Below, in pieces: positions 7,465 through 16,414 of a DNA stretch of 64,000 nucleotides. Made by a program: the position numbers and the translations under genes. Source of the DNA: an uncultured Lachnospiraceae bacterium. GTDB taxonomy: Bacteria; Bacillota; Clostridia; Lachnospirales; Lachnospiraceae. The stretch's first letter is position 1, and each line of letters starts with the position of its first letter. The stretch is taken from NCBI GenBank assembly GCA_910580195.1, contig CAJTWA010000018.1:1-64000 (forward strand). The letters run 5' to 3'. A model generated the notes under the pieces. That model was not told the origin of the DNA. It did not search any database and was given only the letters and a program-made list of their open reading frames with translations.

Positions 7465-9298
7465 AGTGAACCTAGGCGGCATGATTGAGATTTTGTCCGA
7501 CCATCTCTACAGCAGCCCGGACGTCTACATCCGGGAACTCCTGCAGAACGGGGCGGACGCCATCACCGGGAAAAAGAAGATACTGGGGGAAGGGGCGGAA
7601 GGGGCGATTACCCTAGAAATTACCGAAGGGGAACGGCTGGTATTTACCGACACGGGGCAGGGGCTGACCGAAGAGGAAATCCACCAGTTCCTTGCCATCA
7701 TTGGGGAGTCCTCCAAACGGGAACTGGGGCAGAAGGAGCTACGCACCGACTATATTGGGCGGTTCGGCATTGGGCTTCTGTCCTGCTTCATGGTTTCCGA
7801 CGAAATCTGCATGGTAACGAAATCATGCAGAAGCGAAGATGCGCCTGTCTTGGAGTGGCGCGGGAAACCGGACGGAACCTATACCATCCGCAGGCTGCAG
7901 CAGGACGGGCAAAGTACGGAATGCGCAGGCATACAGCAGGGCGGGCAAGGCGCAGAAGACGCCTTTTTTCTGGAATCTTCCGGCACAAAAGTAATCCTGA
8001 CAGCCAAGGAAAGCATGGAGGACTATTTCACCCGGGAAACCATTGAGCGCCTCCTTGCGTATTATGGGCTGCTTTTGCCTTTCCCCATTTCCATCTGCCA
8101 GAATGGGGAAAGCAAGCAGATCAACCCTACGTACCTCCCGTGGGAAGGGCGCAAAACCAATAAAAAAGAGCTCCTGCTCTTTGGGCAGATGCTGTTCGGG
8201 GAGCAGTTTTTTGACTGCGTAACTTTCCAGTCGGGGGAAGGGAATGTGTCTGGGGTGGCCTATATTTTAAATTACACAGTACTGCCTTCCGCCAAGCCCT
8301 GCCACCGGATTTACTTAAAGCATATGATGCTGACGGAAAAAGGGGACAACCTAATCCCCGACTGGGCAGTGTTTACCAAATGCATTGTCCATGCCACGGA
8401 TTTGCGGCCCACGGCCTCCCGGGAAGGGTTTTACGTGGATGATACCTTGGAGGCGGCAAGGGAAACCATTGAGGACAGCTTAATCCAATACATTGATACC
8501 CTTGCAGAAGAAGAGCCGGAGCGGTTCGCCCGTTTTTTCCAAATCCACCATTTAACCCTGATGTCCTTGGCGCTGGCAACCCCCAAGCTGTTTGTGCGGC
8601 TCATTGACTATTTTGAATTTGAAACCACCCGGGGGACCATGACCGGGTACGACCTTAGGATGGGCACGGATCCTTTGGTGTATGCCCCCACAAGGGAAAA
8701 ATATAAGCAGCTTTCCCAGCTCTTTTTCTCCCAAGGGCAGCTTTTAATCAATGTTTCCTACGTCCATGCCTTGGACCTGCTGGTGCAGCTTGGCCGGGTA
8801 TTTGAGAAAAAGGTAAGCCCGGTGGAAGAGTGGGAAATTGAGGATTTGATGCAGGATTTATCCCCGGACGACCAAGACGAGGGCTTTGACTTCCTTGCCA
8901 TGGCGGACCGGATTTTAAAGAAGCGCGACTGCCGGGCAGAGCTGAAATATTTCTCCCCCGCCCAGCAGCCCACCTTTTACCTGATTGACGAGCAGGCATT
9001 GTTAAGCCGCCAGATTGCAGCCTCAAGGGCGAAGGCGGATTCCATGTTTTTCCAGATGCTGGACGCCTTTGCGGCAGATATCCCGGACGATACGGCAGCC
9101 ACTTTATATTTTAACTACCACAACCCCATTATAAAGAAAATGGTAGAAATTAAGGACGAGGCCACCTTGAAAATCTTTGTGGAAATCCTCTATGTGCAGG
9201 CCTTGCAGATTGGCGGGTTCCCGCTGCACAACAACGAAATGGGCATGTTAAACAGCAACATCCTTGCCTTGATGGAAAGGGGGCTTTCCAATGGCTGA
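7445..9298 (+). CDS. Hsp90-like ATPase (HtpG-related)
   Basis: A 617-residue GHKL ATPase of the Hsp90 type. The N-terminal nucleotide site is seen in IRELLQNGADAITG, FTDTGQGLTEEEI and YIGRFGIGLLSCFM; the middle domain contains ASREGFYVDD, a counterpart of the catalytic-loop Arg region. It is diverged from standard HtpG in the second half. Start at 7445 follows CAGGAGGTTACATCCC and lies inside the end of dus. The stop overlaps the next gene by 8 bp, implying translational coupling. Clients are unknown. Confidence 0.85.
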   Translation: MEDFRFKVNLGGMIEILSDHLYSSPDVYIRELLQNGADAITGKKKILGEGAEGAITLEITEGERLVFTDTGQGLTEEEIHQFLAIIGESSKRELGQKELRTDYIGRFGIGLLSCFMVSDEICMVTKSCRSEDAPVLEWRGKPDGTYTIRRLQQDGQSTECAGIQQGGQGAEDAFFLESSGTKVILTAKESMEDYFTRETIERLLAYYGLLLPFPISICQNGESKQINPTYLPWEGRKTNKKELLLFGQMLFGEQFFDCVTFQSGEGNVSGVAYILNYTVLPSAKPCHRIYLKHMMLTEKGDNLIPDWAVFTKCIVHATDLRPTASREGFYVDDTLEAARETIEDSLIQYIDTLAEEEPERFARFFQIHHLTLMSLALATPKLFVRLIDYFEFETTRGTMTGYDLRMGTDPLVYAPTREKYKQLSQLFFSQGQLLINVSYVHALDLLVQLGRVFEKKVSPVEEWEIEDLMQDLSPDDQDEGFDFLAMADRILKKRDCRAELKYFSPAQQPTFYLIDEQALLSRQIAASRAKADSMFFQMLDAFAADIPDDTAATLYFNYHNPIIKKMVEIKDEATLKIFVEILYVQALQIGGFPLHNNEMGMLNSNILALMERGLSNG

Positions 9299-10424
9299 CT
9301 GGCTGGATGAATATGACCCGGAATGGATCATGGACGTGCTATTGGAGGAAACCGGCCATGGGAAGCCAGCCTTGGAGGTGCTGCGCCAAGCCATCCAAGC
9401 AGCCGACCGCCATCAGGATATCCGCTACATGTTTGCCTTCCGCATCCAGTTCTGCCGGGAGTCCACCTTTTACGGGGATGGGATGGAACTTATGGTGACA
9501 TTCCCGGAGCTCCTTGCCCTTGCGGACAAATACCCAGACCAGCCCGGCGACCGCCGGTATGTGTTCCGGTACGAAGCAGAGCATGTGATGTGGGTCTACA
9601 AATGGATTCTGGACAACTGCATGGATTTTTACCAGATTTCCTTGGAGGACTGCAAGAAATTTCTGGAGGACTACCGGCAGCGCTGCGTCCGCATGGGGCT
9701 GAGCCTGCGGAATTACTACAGTACCATGTACGGCTTTTACTGGCAGATTGACCGGGAATTTTCCGAACAATGTTTCCACAAATATGAAAAACTCCCCCGG
9801 GACGGCCACAGCGACTGCCGCGCCTGCGAACGGAACATGGAAATCAAGTTTTACCTTGACCGGGAGGACTTAAAGAAAGCAGAAAAGTTAGCGGCTGATA
9901 TTGAAAGTTTCCGGCTGACCTGCGGGGCACGGGAAAAAAAGAGCGCATGGCTGCGGATGAAGATTGCCTATATGAATTATTACATGCGCCACGGGGATTA
10001 CGAAACGGCGCAGGGCTATGCAAAATTGGTGGGGCGCCATTTCAGCGGGGAAACGGAGTACGAGTGCTGGGACGATTTCCTCGTCTGCTACGCCCATACC
10101 AATATCGGGAAAGCCTTGAACATTTACAAAAGCCATTGGAAAGAGTGGATGGGCCTGCGCTGCCCCATGGATGCCTATGAAGCGGACAAAAGCGCCTGCC
10201 TGTTCTTCAAGGAACTGCAAAAAGCACGGAAGGGCAGCACGGTGAAAATCCATTATGACAGCTCCTTCCCCCTGTACCGGGAGGACGGGCAGTACCAGAT
10301 TGCAGATTTGCAGGAATTCCATTACCGCAGGGCGAAGGATATTGCGGAAAAATTTGACTGCCGCAATGGGACAAGCTATTATGTGGATAAATTAGAGGAG
10401 AGCCTGCGGGGAGAATTAGGGTGA
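9291..10424 (+). CDS. Helical-repeat (TPR-like) protein coupled to the Hsp90-like gene
   Basis: A 377-residue, soluble, acidic and aromatic-rich protein with no motif I recognise with certainty. Alternating amphipathic helices (for example LKKAEKLAADIESF, YETAQGYAKLVGRHF, TNIGKALNIYKSHW) suggest TPR-like repeats. It contains several Cys, including CRAC. Start codon lies inside the last codons of the Hsp90-like gene, the strongest hint of joint function. A co-chaperone or substrate adaptor role is an inference. It is followed by the first copy of the hairpin element. Confidence 0.65.
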   Translation: MADWLDEYDPEWIMDVLLEETGHGKPALEVLRQAIQAADRHQDIRYMFAFRIQFCRESTFYGDGMELMVTFPELLALADKYPDQPGDRRYVFRYEAEHVMWVYKWILDNCMDFYQISLEDCKKFLEDYRQRCVRMGLSLRNYYSTMYGFYWQIDREFSEQCFHKYEKLPRDGHSDCRACERNMEIKFYLDREDLKKAEKLAADIESFRLTCGAREKKSAWLRMKIAYMNYYMRHGDYETAQGYAKLVGRHFSGETEYECWDDFLVCYAHTNIGKALNIYKSHWKEWMGLRCPMDAYEADKSACLFFKELQKARKGSTVKIHYDSSFPLYREDGQYQIADLQEFHYRRAKDIAEKFDCRNGTSYYVDKLEESLRGELG

Positions 10425-10440
10425 ACAACTATTTGATGAA

Positions 10441-10650
10441 GAAGTCTTTGGAACCGGACGGCAATGCAGGATGGCCCTTCCCCACACAAACTGGGCAACG
10501 CTTCGGCGAACTAACTGCTAACTCCGACTAAGGGATTTCAGGAAAGCCTTCATCCCTAAGTCTGCGTAAGCAGTGGATTTCGCCTCCGCTAAGGACGCCC
10601 ATGAACCGTTTGCTTAGGGGAAGGGCCATCCTGCATTGCCTGTGTATTGG
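10441..10650 (+). repeat. Dispersed hairpin element, copy 1
   Basis: Perfect 24-bp terminal inverted repeats at 10460-10483 and 10617-10640 enclose 133 bp. The outer flanks are GAAGTCTTTGGAACCGGAC and TGTGTATTGG. Inside, nested pairings can be traced: CAAACTGGGC with GCCCA...GTTTG, GGCGAA with TTCGCC, CTGC with GCAG, and a terminal hairpin with an AAAG loop. The right arm ends 59 nt before the pdp start. Type and function are unknown. Confidence 0.9.
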
Positions 10651-10699
10651 AAAAAACAACATTCGCTGTAGTAAAAAATCAGGATGGAGGGATATCTCT

Positions 10700-12004
10700 A
10701 TGAACATGTATGATATAATTAACCATAAAAAACAGGGGATGCGGCTGACAAGGGAGGAAATCCGTTTTCTGGCCGAAGGCTATACGAAAGGGGAAATCCC
10801 CGATTACCAGATGTCTGCCCTGCTGATGGCAATCTGTTTCCAAGGGATGGATGAAGGGGAAACGCTGGAGCTTACCTTGGCAATGCGTGACAGCGGCGAT
10901 GTCCTTGACTTATCTGGGATTGAGGGGGTGACAGCCGACAAGCACAGCACCGGAGGGGTTGGGGATAAGGTTTCCTTGGTGCTTACCCCCATGATAGCCT
11001 CCCTTGGGATCCCTGTGGCAAAAATGTCCGGCCGCGGCCTTGGGCACACAGGAGGGACCATTGACAAGCTGGAATCGTTCCCGGGGTTTTCCACGGACTT
11101 GCCCATTTCCCAGTTTTACCACAACGTAAATACCATAAAAATGGCGATTATGGGGCAGACAAAGGACCTTGCCCCGGCAGATAAGAAGCTTTACGCCCTC
11201 CGGGACGTGACGGCCACCGTAGACCAGCTTTCCCTGATTGCGTCAAGCATCATGAGCAAAAAGCTGGCTTCTGGGGCGGACGCCATTGTGCTGGACGTAA
11301 AAACCGGGAGCGGGGCGTTTATGAAAACGGAAGAAGAAGCCTTTGCCCTCGCCCGGGAAATGGTCCAGATTGGGAAAAATGCCGGGAAGAAAATTTCCGC
11401 CGTCATCACCGACATGGACCAGCCCCTTGGCCGCGCAGTGGGGAATTCCTTGGAGGTAAAAGAGGCCATCCTTGCCTTAAACGGCCAAGGGCCTTTAGAC
11501 CTTATGGAAGTCACCTATGCATTAGGCACGGAGCTTGTCCTTGCCGCGGGGAAAGCATCCTCCCCGGAAGAAGCCAAAGACCTTTTAAGGCAATCCATCC
11601 AGTCCAAGTCCGCCCTCCATAAATTTGCAGAATTCGTGGAGGCCCAGGGCAGTGAAAAACGCTTTGTATACCAGCCGGAACTGCTGCCCGCCGCAAACAT
11701 CCAGCTGCAAGCCATCAACACGGAAGAAGGGTACGTTTCCGCCATCCAAACAGAGGAAATCGGCCGGGCAAACCTTGCCCTTGGGGGCGGCCGCACCACG
11801 AAGGACAGCCAGATTGACTTATCCGTAGGCATCCTGCTGCATAAAAAGCGCGGCGATCTGGTAAGGCCGGGGGAAGCCCTTGCCACGGTCTATGCCAATG
11901 GGATGGACGCCGCCAAAGAGGCGTACGGCAGGGTCGTCCGGGCATACCACGTACAGGAAATGCGGCCGGAAGAAACGCTGATGGTAAAAGGCATCGTCCG
12001 GTAA
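10700..12004 (+). CDS. pdp: Pyrimidine-nucleoside phosphorylase
   Basis: Phosphorolysis of thymidine/uridine to base and (deoxy)ribose 1-phosphate in pyrimidine salvage. The 434-residue length is normal. The glycosyl-transferase family 3 signature is clear: DKHSTGGVGDKVSLVLTP (phosphate site), SGRGLGHTGGTIDKLE, and KKLASGADAIVLDVKTGSGAFM. Start at 10700 has GGAGGG upstream; an earlier in-frame Met at 10601 would lie inside the hairpin element. It appears monocistronic. Confidence 0.95.
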   Translation: MNMYDIINHKKQGMRLTREEIRFLAEGYTKGEIPDYQMSALLMAICFQGMDEGETLELTLAMRDSGDVLDLSGIEGVTADKHSTGGVGDKVSLVLTPMIASLGIPVAKMSGRGLGHTGGTIDKLESFPGFSTDLPISQFYHNVNTIKMAIMGQTKDLAPADKKLYALRDVTATVDQLSLIASSIMSKKLASGADAIVLDVKTGSGAFMKTEEEAFALAREMVQIGKNAGKKISAVITDMDQPLGRAVGNSLEVKEAILALNGQGPLDLMEVTYALGTELVLAAGKASSPEEAKDLLRQSIQSKSALHKFAEFVEAQGSEKRFVYQPELLPAANIQLQAINTEEGYVSAIQTEEIGRANLALGGGRTTKDSQIDLSVGILLHKKRGDLVRPGEALATVYANGMDAAKEAYGRVVRAYHVQEMRPEETLMVKGIVR

Positions 12005-12020
12005 ACCGGGCAGATGCGAA

Positions 12021-12049
12021 AGGGGCGGCCGTTCCAGAAAAGCCGCCCA
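12021..12049 (+). other. Stem-loop after pdp
   Basis: GGGCGGC and GCCGCCC form a 7-bp GC stem around a 12-nt loop shortly after the pdp stop. No T-tract follows, so intrinsic termination is uncertain. Confidence 0.4.
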
Positions 12050-12079
12050 ATACTGAAACTATAACCTCAACCGAAGAAC

Positions 12080-12200
12080 TTGAAAGCGGGGACGGTACGT
12101 TATCCACTGGCGGTACAGAACCCCTGTCCGCTGATTATCCGGCAGCATTGAAAGCGTGTCTTTTGTTATCCACTGGCGGTACAGAAACCCTGTCCGCTGA
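12080..12200. repeat. Two-copy tandem repeat with a hairpin after pdp
   Basis: Two units about 68 bp apart, both starting TTGAAAGCG. The well-conserved 36-bp parts are at 12099-12134 and 12165-12200. Each contains GCGGTACAG...CTGTCCGC, which folds into an 8-bp hairpin with one unpaired T. The rest of 12005-12294 shows nothing else beyond the ribosome site of recQ. Confidence 0.8.
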
Positions 12201-12294
12201 ATGCATGGAGGGATAGCCATGCCCAATATGCAGTATCCTGCCAGATTTCAAAAATTTCAAAATATATAAAATGAAGAGAGGACAGCAACATTAC

Positions 12295-14559
12295 ATGGAT
12301 AAATACGGAATTTTAAAAAAATACTTCGGCTACACCCAGTTCCGGCAGGGGCAGGAAACCCTCATAGACGCAATCCTGTCAGGGCGGGACGTGCTGGGCG
12401 TCATGCCAACCGGCGCAGGGAAGTCCTTATGCTACCAAATCCCAGCATTGCTCCTGCCCGGCATTACCTTAGTCATTTCCCCCCTCATTTCCCTTATGAA
12501 AGACCAAGTCCAGACACTCAACCAAGCCGGCGTCCACGCCGCATACATCAACAGTTCCCTCACGGAAAACCAAATATCGAAGGCGCTCGCCCTTGCTGCA
12601 AGAGGGGTGTACAAAATCATTTACGTTGCGCCGGAACGCCTAGAAACTTACGGTTTCCTTTCCTTTGCAAGGCAGGCGGAAATTTCCATGCTGACGGTGG
12701 ACGAGGCCCACTGCATTTCCCAGTGGGGGCAGGATTTCCGGCCAAGCTACTTAAAGATTATAGAATTCCTGCGCCAGCTTTTGCGCCGCCCCATTGTCAG
12801 CGCGTTTACCGCCACCGCCACGGAGCACGTCCGGGAGGACATTGCCTGCGTCCTTGGGCTAAGGCAGCCAGAGCTTTTAGTCACTGGGTTTGACCGGAAG
12901 AACCTGTATTTTGCCGTGGAAACCCCAAGGAAAAAGGACGGCTATGTGCTGGATTACCTAAACGCCCACCCCGCAGACAGCGGCATCATTTACTGCGCCA
13001 CCCGGAAAAACGTGGACGCCCTCTATGGGAAAATGCAGGAGGCTGGGATTCCCGCCGTAAAATACCATGCAGGGCTTGGCAAGGAAGAACGCCGGCAGAA
13101 CCAAGAGGATTTTGTCTACGACAGGCGCCCGGTGATGGTTGCCACAAATGCATTCGGCATGGGGATTGACAAGTCCAACGTCCGCTACGTCATCCACTAC
13201 AACATGCCCCAGAGCTTGGAAAATTACTATCAGGAGGCGGGCAGGGCCGGCCGCGACGGGGAGGCGTCGGAATGTATCCTGCTGTATTCGCCGCAGGACG
13301 TGATGATTAACCAGTTCCTGTTGGAAAGCAAGGAACCGAACCCGGAATTTACCGCCGATGACCTTGCTGCCATCCGGGAGCGGGACGCAGGGCGTCTGCG
13401 CGCCATGAATTATTACTGCCTGTCCACCCGCTGCTTAAGGGCTTATATTTTAAGCTATTTTGGGGAGCAGGGGCAAAGCCGCTGCGGGAACTGCGCCAAC
13501 TGCCAGAAAGAATTTGTGGAAAAAGACGCCACCGAAGAAGCAGGGAAAATCATTGCCTGCGTCCGGGAACTGCGGGGCAGGTACGGCATCAATGTGGTTG
13601 CAGGAACCCTTGCCGGGGAACGCCGGGCAAAGCTCCGGGAATATGGGGTGGAAACCTGCCAGTCCTTCGGCAGTTTAAGAAGCATGGGTGAGCCAAGTAT
13701 CAAAAGGATGATAAACCAGATGCTGGCGGAGGGGTACCTGGCAATGACACTGGATAAGTATGCCCTGCTGAAGCTGGCGCAAAAATCGGATATGCTCCTG
13801 CAGGGGGAACAAAAATTTGTAGTGCGGGAAACAAAGCAGGAGATTTCCCAGCAAGCCGGCCAGCACGCCCCTGCTGCAAGCAGGCGGAAATCTGACATCC
13901 TCAACTCAAAGGGCTTAGAATTATTTGAGCGCCTGCGGGCATTGCGGAGCGAAATTGCAAAGCAGGAAGGGATGCCGCCCTATATTATCTTTTCCGACAA
14001 GACCTTGGTGGACATGTGCGTCCGGCTCCCATTTACCCCTGAGGAACTGCTGGAAGTCAGCGGTGTAGGGGAGCATAAGCTGGAAAAATATGGGGAGCCG
14101 TTTTTAGCGGAACTCAAATCATACACCGGGGGAGCCAAAGAAAAGCTGTATTTCGGCGAGGTTGGGGACGCTGCCGCCTGCCTTGATGCAGCAGCCCTTC
14201 CCAGCCGGGCGCGGGGCGCAAGGCAAAAAGCAGAATTTTTCCTCACCGAAGACGCCGCTGCCCAGTTCCCCTATGCAGAAAAATACCTTGCGCCGGAACT
14301 GGCCGTAAAGCTGAATGAACTGCGGGACGAAGCAGCCGCCAAGAAAACCTCCGGTGCAGAAATTCTCCGGAGGTCGCAGCAGCAAGGCCTTTCGGAAGAA
14401 CGGGTTGTGGACGGGATGCGGCGCAAGTTTGTCACCAAGAAAGGGGAAGAAGCAGGGCTTTTCCTTGGGATGCGGATGAGCAAAAAGGGCGTGGAATACG
14501 AAGACATTTACTATGGTAAACCAGCCCAGCAGATGGTCGTTGGGTGGTTTACCCAATAA
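12295..14559 (+). CDS. recQ: ATP-dependent DNA helicase RecQ
   Basis: 3'-5' superfamily 2 helicase for recombination and replication-fork repair. Seen: Walker A MPTGAGKSLC (about residues 37-46), DEAHCISQWGQDFR, SAFTATAT, QEAGRAGRDGE, the four-Cys zinc module (CLSTRCLR, CGNCANC), an RQC region and an HRDC domain (about residues 555-625). The 754-residue protein is longer than the roughly 600 of many RecQ proteins because of an extra C-terminal region of about 120 residues that may be a second helical DNA-binding unit. Start at 12295 (MDKYGIL) follows GAGAGGAC. Confidence 0.94.
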   Translation: MDKYGILKKYFGYTQFRQGQETLIDAILSGRDVLGVMPTGAGKSLCYQIPALLLPGITLVISPLISLMKDQVQTLNQAGVHAAYINSSLTENQISKALALAARGVYKIIYVAPERLETYGFLSFARQAEISMLTVDEAHCISQWGQDFRPSYLKIIEFLRQLLRRPIVSAFTATATEHVREDIACVLGLRQPELLVTGFDRKNLYFAVETPRKKDGYVLDYLNAHPADSGIIYCATRKNVDALYGKMQEAGIPAVKYHAGLGKEERRQNQEDFVYDRRPVMVATNAFGMGIDKSNVRYVIHYNMPQSLENYYQEAGRAGRDGEASECILLYSPQDVMINQFLLESKEPNPEFTADDLAAIRERDAGRLRAMNYYCLSTRCLRAYILSYFGEQGQSRCGNCANCQKEFVEKDATEEAGKIIACVRELRGRYGINVVAGTLAGERRAKLREYGVETCQSFGSLRSMGEPSIKRMINQMLAEGYLAMTLDKYALLKLAQKSDMLLQGEQKFVVRETKQEISQQAGQHAPAASRRKSDILNSKGLELFERLRALRSEIAKQEGMPPYIIFSDKTLVDMCVRLPFTPEELLEVSGVGEHKLEKYGEPFLAELKSYTGGAKEKLYFGEVGDAAACLDAAALPSRARGARQKAEFFLTEDAAAQFPYAEKYLAPELAVKLNELRDEAAAKKTSGAEILRRSQQQGLSEERVVDGMRRKFVTKKGEEAGLFLGMRMSKKGVEYEDIYYGKPAQQMVVGWFTQ

Positions 14560-14850
14560 GCCAGCCCACCCCAGCGGCTGGCAGCAGACAATCGAACCTA
14601 TTGACAAAAAAGCAATCTTAGCAAAGGCATTTTCTTAAAAGAAATTTTAGGGAAGTGCCTTTTCTGGTGCATGTTCCCTTATGCATTTATTGGGTAATTC
14701 CTTTTCTGGTGCAGGACATCAAACCCATGAACGGATGAAATGCACCTAATGCCATACGTGCCTTGGGAAAATCAAAAAATGTGTAAAAGTTTCCGTATAC
14801 CACAGGTTTTTTGGAGAATCGAAAAATTAGCAAAAGTTTCCATATACCAG

Positions 14851-14879
14851 TTGAAATCTAAATCCAAACGCTGTATAAT
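14851..14879 (+). promoter_or_regulatory. Vegetative promoter before the ferredoxin remnant and padR
   Basis: TTGAAA (14851-14856) and TATAAT (14874-14879) with the ideal 17-bp spacer. The -10 runs into a 19-bp palindrome, so it is likely repressible. Confidence 0.75.
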
Positions 14880-14896
14880 ATATCAGTCTGATATAT
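14878..14896. promoter_or_regulatory. Palindromic operator, likely PadR site
   Basis: A perfect palindrome ATATATCAG-T-CTGATATAT centred at 14887, overlapping the -10 element and the expected start of transcription. A PadR-family repressor is encoded 250 bp downstream, and AT-rich palindromes over the promoter are typical for autoregulated PadR proteins. Assignment to this PadR is inference. Confidence 0.6.
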
Positions 14897-14920
14897 AAAG
14901 CTTATGTAACGGAGATGCCT

Positions 14921-15158
14921 ATGGGAAGACAGCAAATTAGAAAGATATTGCTTATCACTTCATTGCCCCTGTTTCCCATCACGCTATACTGTTCCAGCCC
15001 CGCCTGAACCATAAGCGCAGGACTGAATGGAAGAACCAATGGGAGGATTCACTGCCAAGAATATATCCAGCGTGGGGCATGTATCAATAATTGCCCTAAA
15101 AATATTTTGGCTTTTGGGGTAATTGAAAGAAAGGAAGATTGCAATGGCAACTGAAAAA
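14921..15158 (+). pseudogene. Remnant of a 4Fe-4S polyferredoxin-type membrane protein
   Basis: One frame runs from ATG 14921 with a single internal TGA at about 15005. It begins MGRQQIRKILLITSLPLFPI, matches SPxxxISAGLNGxxNG after the stop, and then jumps to CINNCPKNILAFG, a ferredoxin-like Cys cluster end. These are the two ends of a polyferredoxin-type protein (N-terminal membrane segment, C-terminal iron-sulfur motif) with the middle deleted. The tail overlaps the padR start. Family recognition is from memory of the motif pattern. Confidence 0.6.
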
Positions 15159-15689
15159 AAGATTGACTGTGTGATTTTAGGTTTGTTAAGCCATGAGGAA
15201 CTAACGGGATACGAAATCAAAAAACGGATGGACACCACCCTGAAATATTTTTGGAGTGCAAGCTATGGCAGCATCTACCCCGCCTTAAATGATTTGGTTA
15301 ACCGCGGACTGGCTACGAAAAGGGAAGATACCAACAGCAAACGGAATAAGCTGATTTATACCATAACAGAAAATGGGCGGGATTATTTGAAAAATTGGCT
15401 TTCGCTGCCTGCTGAAAAAGACGAGCTTCGTTATGAAACATTGTTAAAATTATTTTTTGGGAGTGAGAAAGGGGAAGAACAGGCGCTCATCCATATGGAA
15501 GCCTTTGAAAAGAAAATCGAAGAAGAGCTGCCATATCTTTTACATGCAGAAAAAGCCTTAAACCAAAACTTGCAAAATGATATTGCACACAAATATTATC
15601 TGCTTACGGTAGAGTTTGGGATAAAAACCTATCAGGCGTATTTGGAATGGTGCAAAGAAGCAAGGAAACTTTTAGCGGGAGGGCAATAG
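15144..15689 (+). CDS. PadR family transcriptional regulator
   Basis: A 181-residue PadR protein. An N-terminal winged helix (ILGLLSHEELTGYEIKKRMD, YGSIYPALNDLVNRGLA, YTITENGRDYL) is followed by the helical dimerisation domain of the longer PadR subfamily. Start at 15144 follows AAAGGAAG; an upstream TTG at 15123 is less likely. It is separated from a membrane-protein gene by one base, the usual regulator/target arrangement. The palindrome at 14878-14896 is a plausible site of autoregulation. Confidence 0.88.
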   Translation: MATEKKIDCVILGLLSHEELTGYEIKKRMDTTLKYFWSASYGSIYPALNDLVNRGLATKREDTNSKRNKLIYTITENGRDYLKNWLSLPAEKDELRYETLLKLFFGSEKGEEQALIHMEAFEKKIEEELPYLLHAEKALNQNLQNDIAHKYYLLTVEFGIKTYQAYLEWCKEARKLLAGGQ

Positions 15690-15690
15690 C

Positions 15691-16170
15691 ATGTTTGGGA
15701 ATTTGGGATTTTCTTATATAGGATTGCTCTTTTTATTGATGCTATTTATTCCCAATATCATATGGGCAAAAAGGAAGCCGCAAGGGTATACATCGGATAA
15801 GGAAAACAAAATCTTGCTGTTCTTTGAAAGATTGGGGGAAGTATTGGTTTGCTGCTGTTCATTGGCATTTTCCGATTTTAATATACATAAATGGACACGT
15901 TGGTCTTTATGGCTTGCTGCCGCTTTTATTTTAATGATAATGTATGAAGCATGGTGGGTGCGTTATTTCCGGAGCGGACGCAAGTTATCAGATTTTTACA
16001 GCAGCTTTTTAGGGATACCCCTCGCCGGGGCAACCCTGCCGGTTCTTGCGTTTTTTATGTTGGGAATCTATGGGAAAGCTGCATGTATGTTAATCGCCGC
16101 GCTTATTTTAGGCATCGGGCACATAGGCATACATATCCAGCACAAAAAAAGTATTGATATTGGGAATTAG
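15691..16170 (+). CDS. Small integral membrane protein in an operon with padR
   Basis: A 159-residue protein with about four or five hydrophobic helices (residues 8-26, 48-62, 68-90, 108-128, 130-146) and a conserved-looking AWWVRYF segment. I do not assign a function. It starts one base after the padR stop with GGGAGGGCA as ribosome site, so it is probably the gene controlled with PadR. Confidence 0.75.
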   Translation: MFGNLGFSYIGLLFLLMLFIPNIIWAKRKPQGYTSDKENKILLFFERLGEVLVCCCSLAFSDFNIHKWTRWSLWLAAAFILMIMYEAWWVRYFRSGRKLSDFYSSFLGIPLAGATLPVLAFFMLGIYGKAACMLIAALILGIGHIGIHIQHKKSIDIGN

Positions 16171-16183
16171 GAAGAGTTTCAGC

Positions 16184-16414
16184 ATGAAACATGCAATGCT
16201 GTTGATAGCAGTAGGAATAACGGGAACCATTTTAGGCAAGTAAAAACGTTGATATTTAACCGCCCGAGTAATAATTGCGGGACAAGAGAAAGAACCGGTA
16301 AGGAGCTTTCCCTTGTTTCCGATTGGCCCTGTATTAATAACGCTTCTTTTCCGGGCTTTTTTGGATGCTTTGGGCTTAGCGGGCGCTTTTCTGGCAATCC
16401 CTCCCATTGCAGCC
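16184..16414 (+). pseudogene. Possible decayed membrane-protein gene
   Basis: An ATG at 16184 opens a hydrophobic frame (MKHAMLLIAVGITGTILGK) that is broken by two stops within four codons, then stays open as a second hydrophobic stretch (GPVLITLLFRAFLDALGLAG, AIPPIAASAA) up to the end of the convergent merR gene. Same frame on both sides, so this looks like a decayed gene of two or more helices. Weak evidence; composition alone could explain it. Confidence 0.3.

Larger units (their letters stand above)
14560..14920. other. Intergenic region after recQ with direct repeats
   Basis: About 360 bp. A GCCAGCC/GGCTGGC stem (14560-14582) directly follows recQ without a T-tract. Two direct repeats of the form GYAAAAGTTTCCRTATACCA lie at about 14776-14798 and 14830-14850, the second abutting the -35 element below. 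No gene is seen. Confidence 0.5.

Noticed and set aside
10601..10699. N-terminal extension of the nucleoside phosphorylase
   Set aside because: It lies in the hairpin element; the family N terminus begins at 10700 after GGAGGG.
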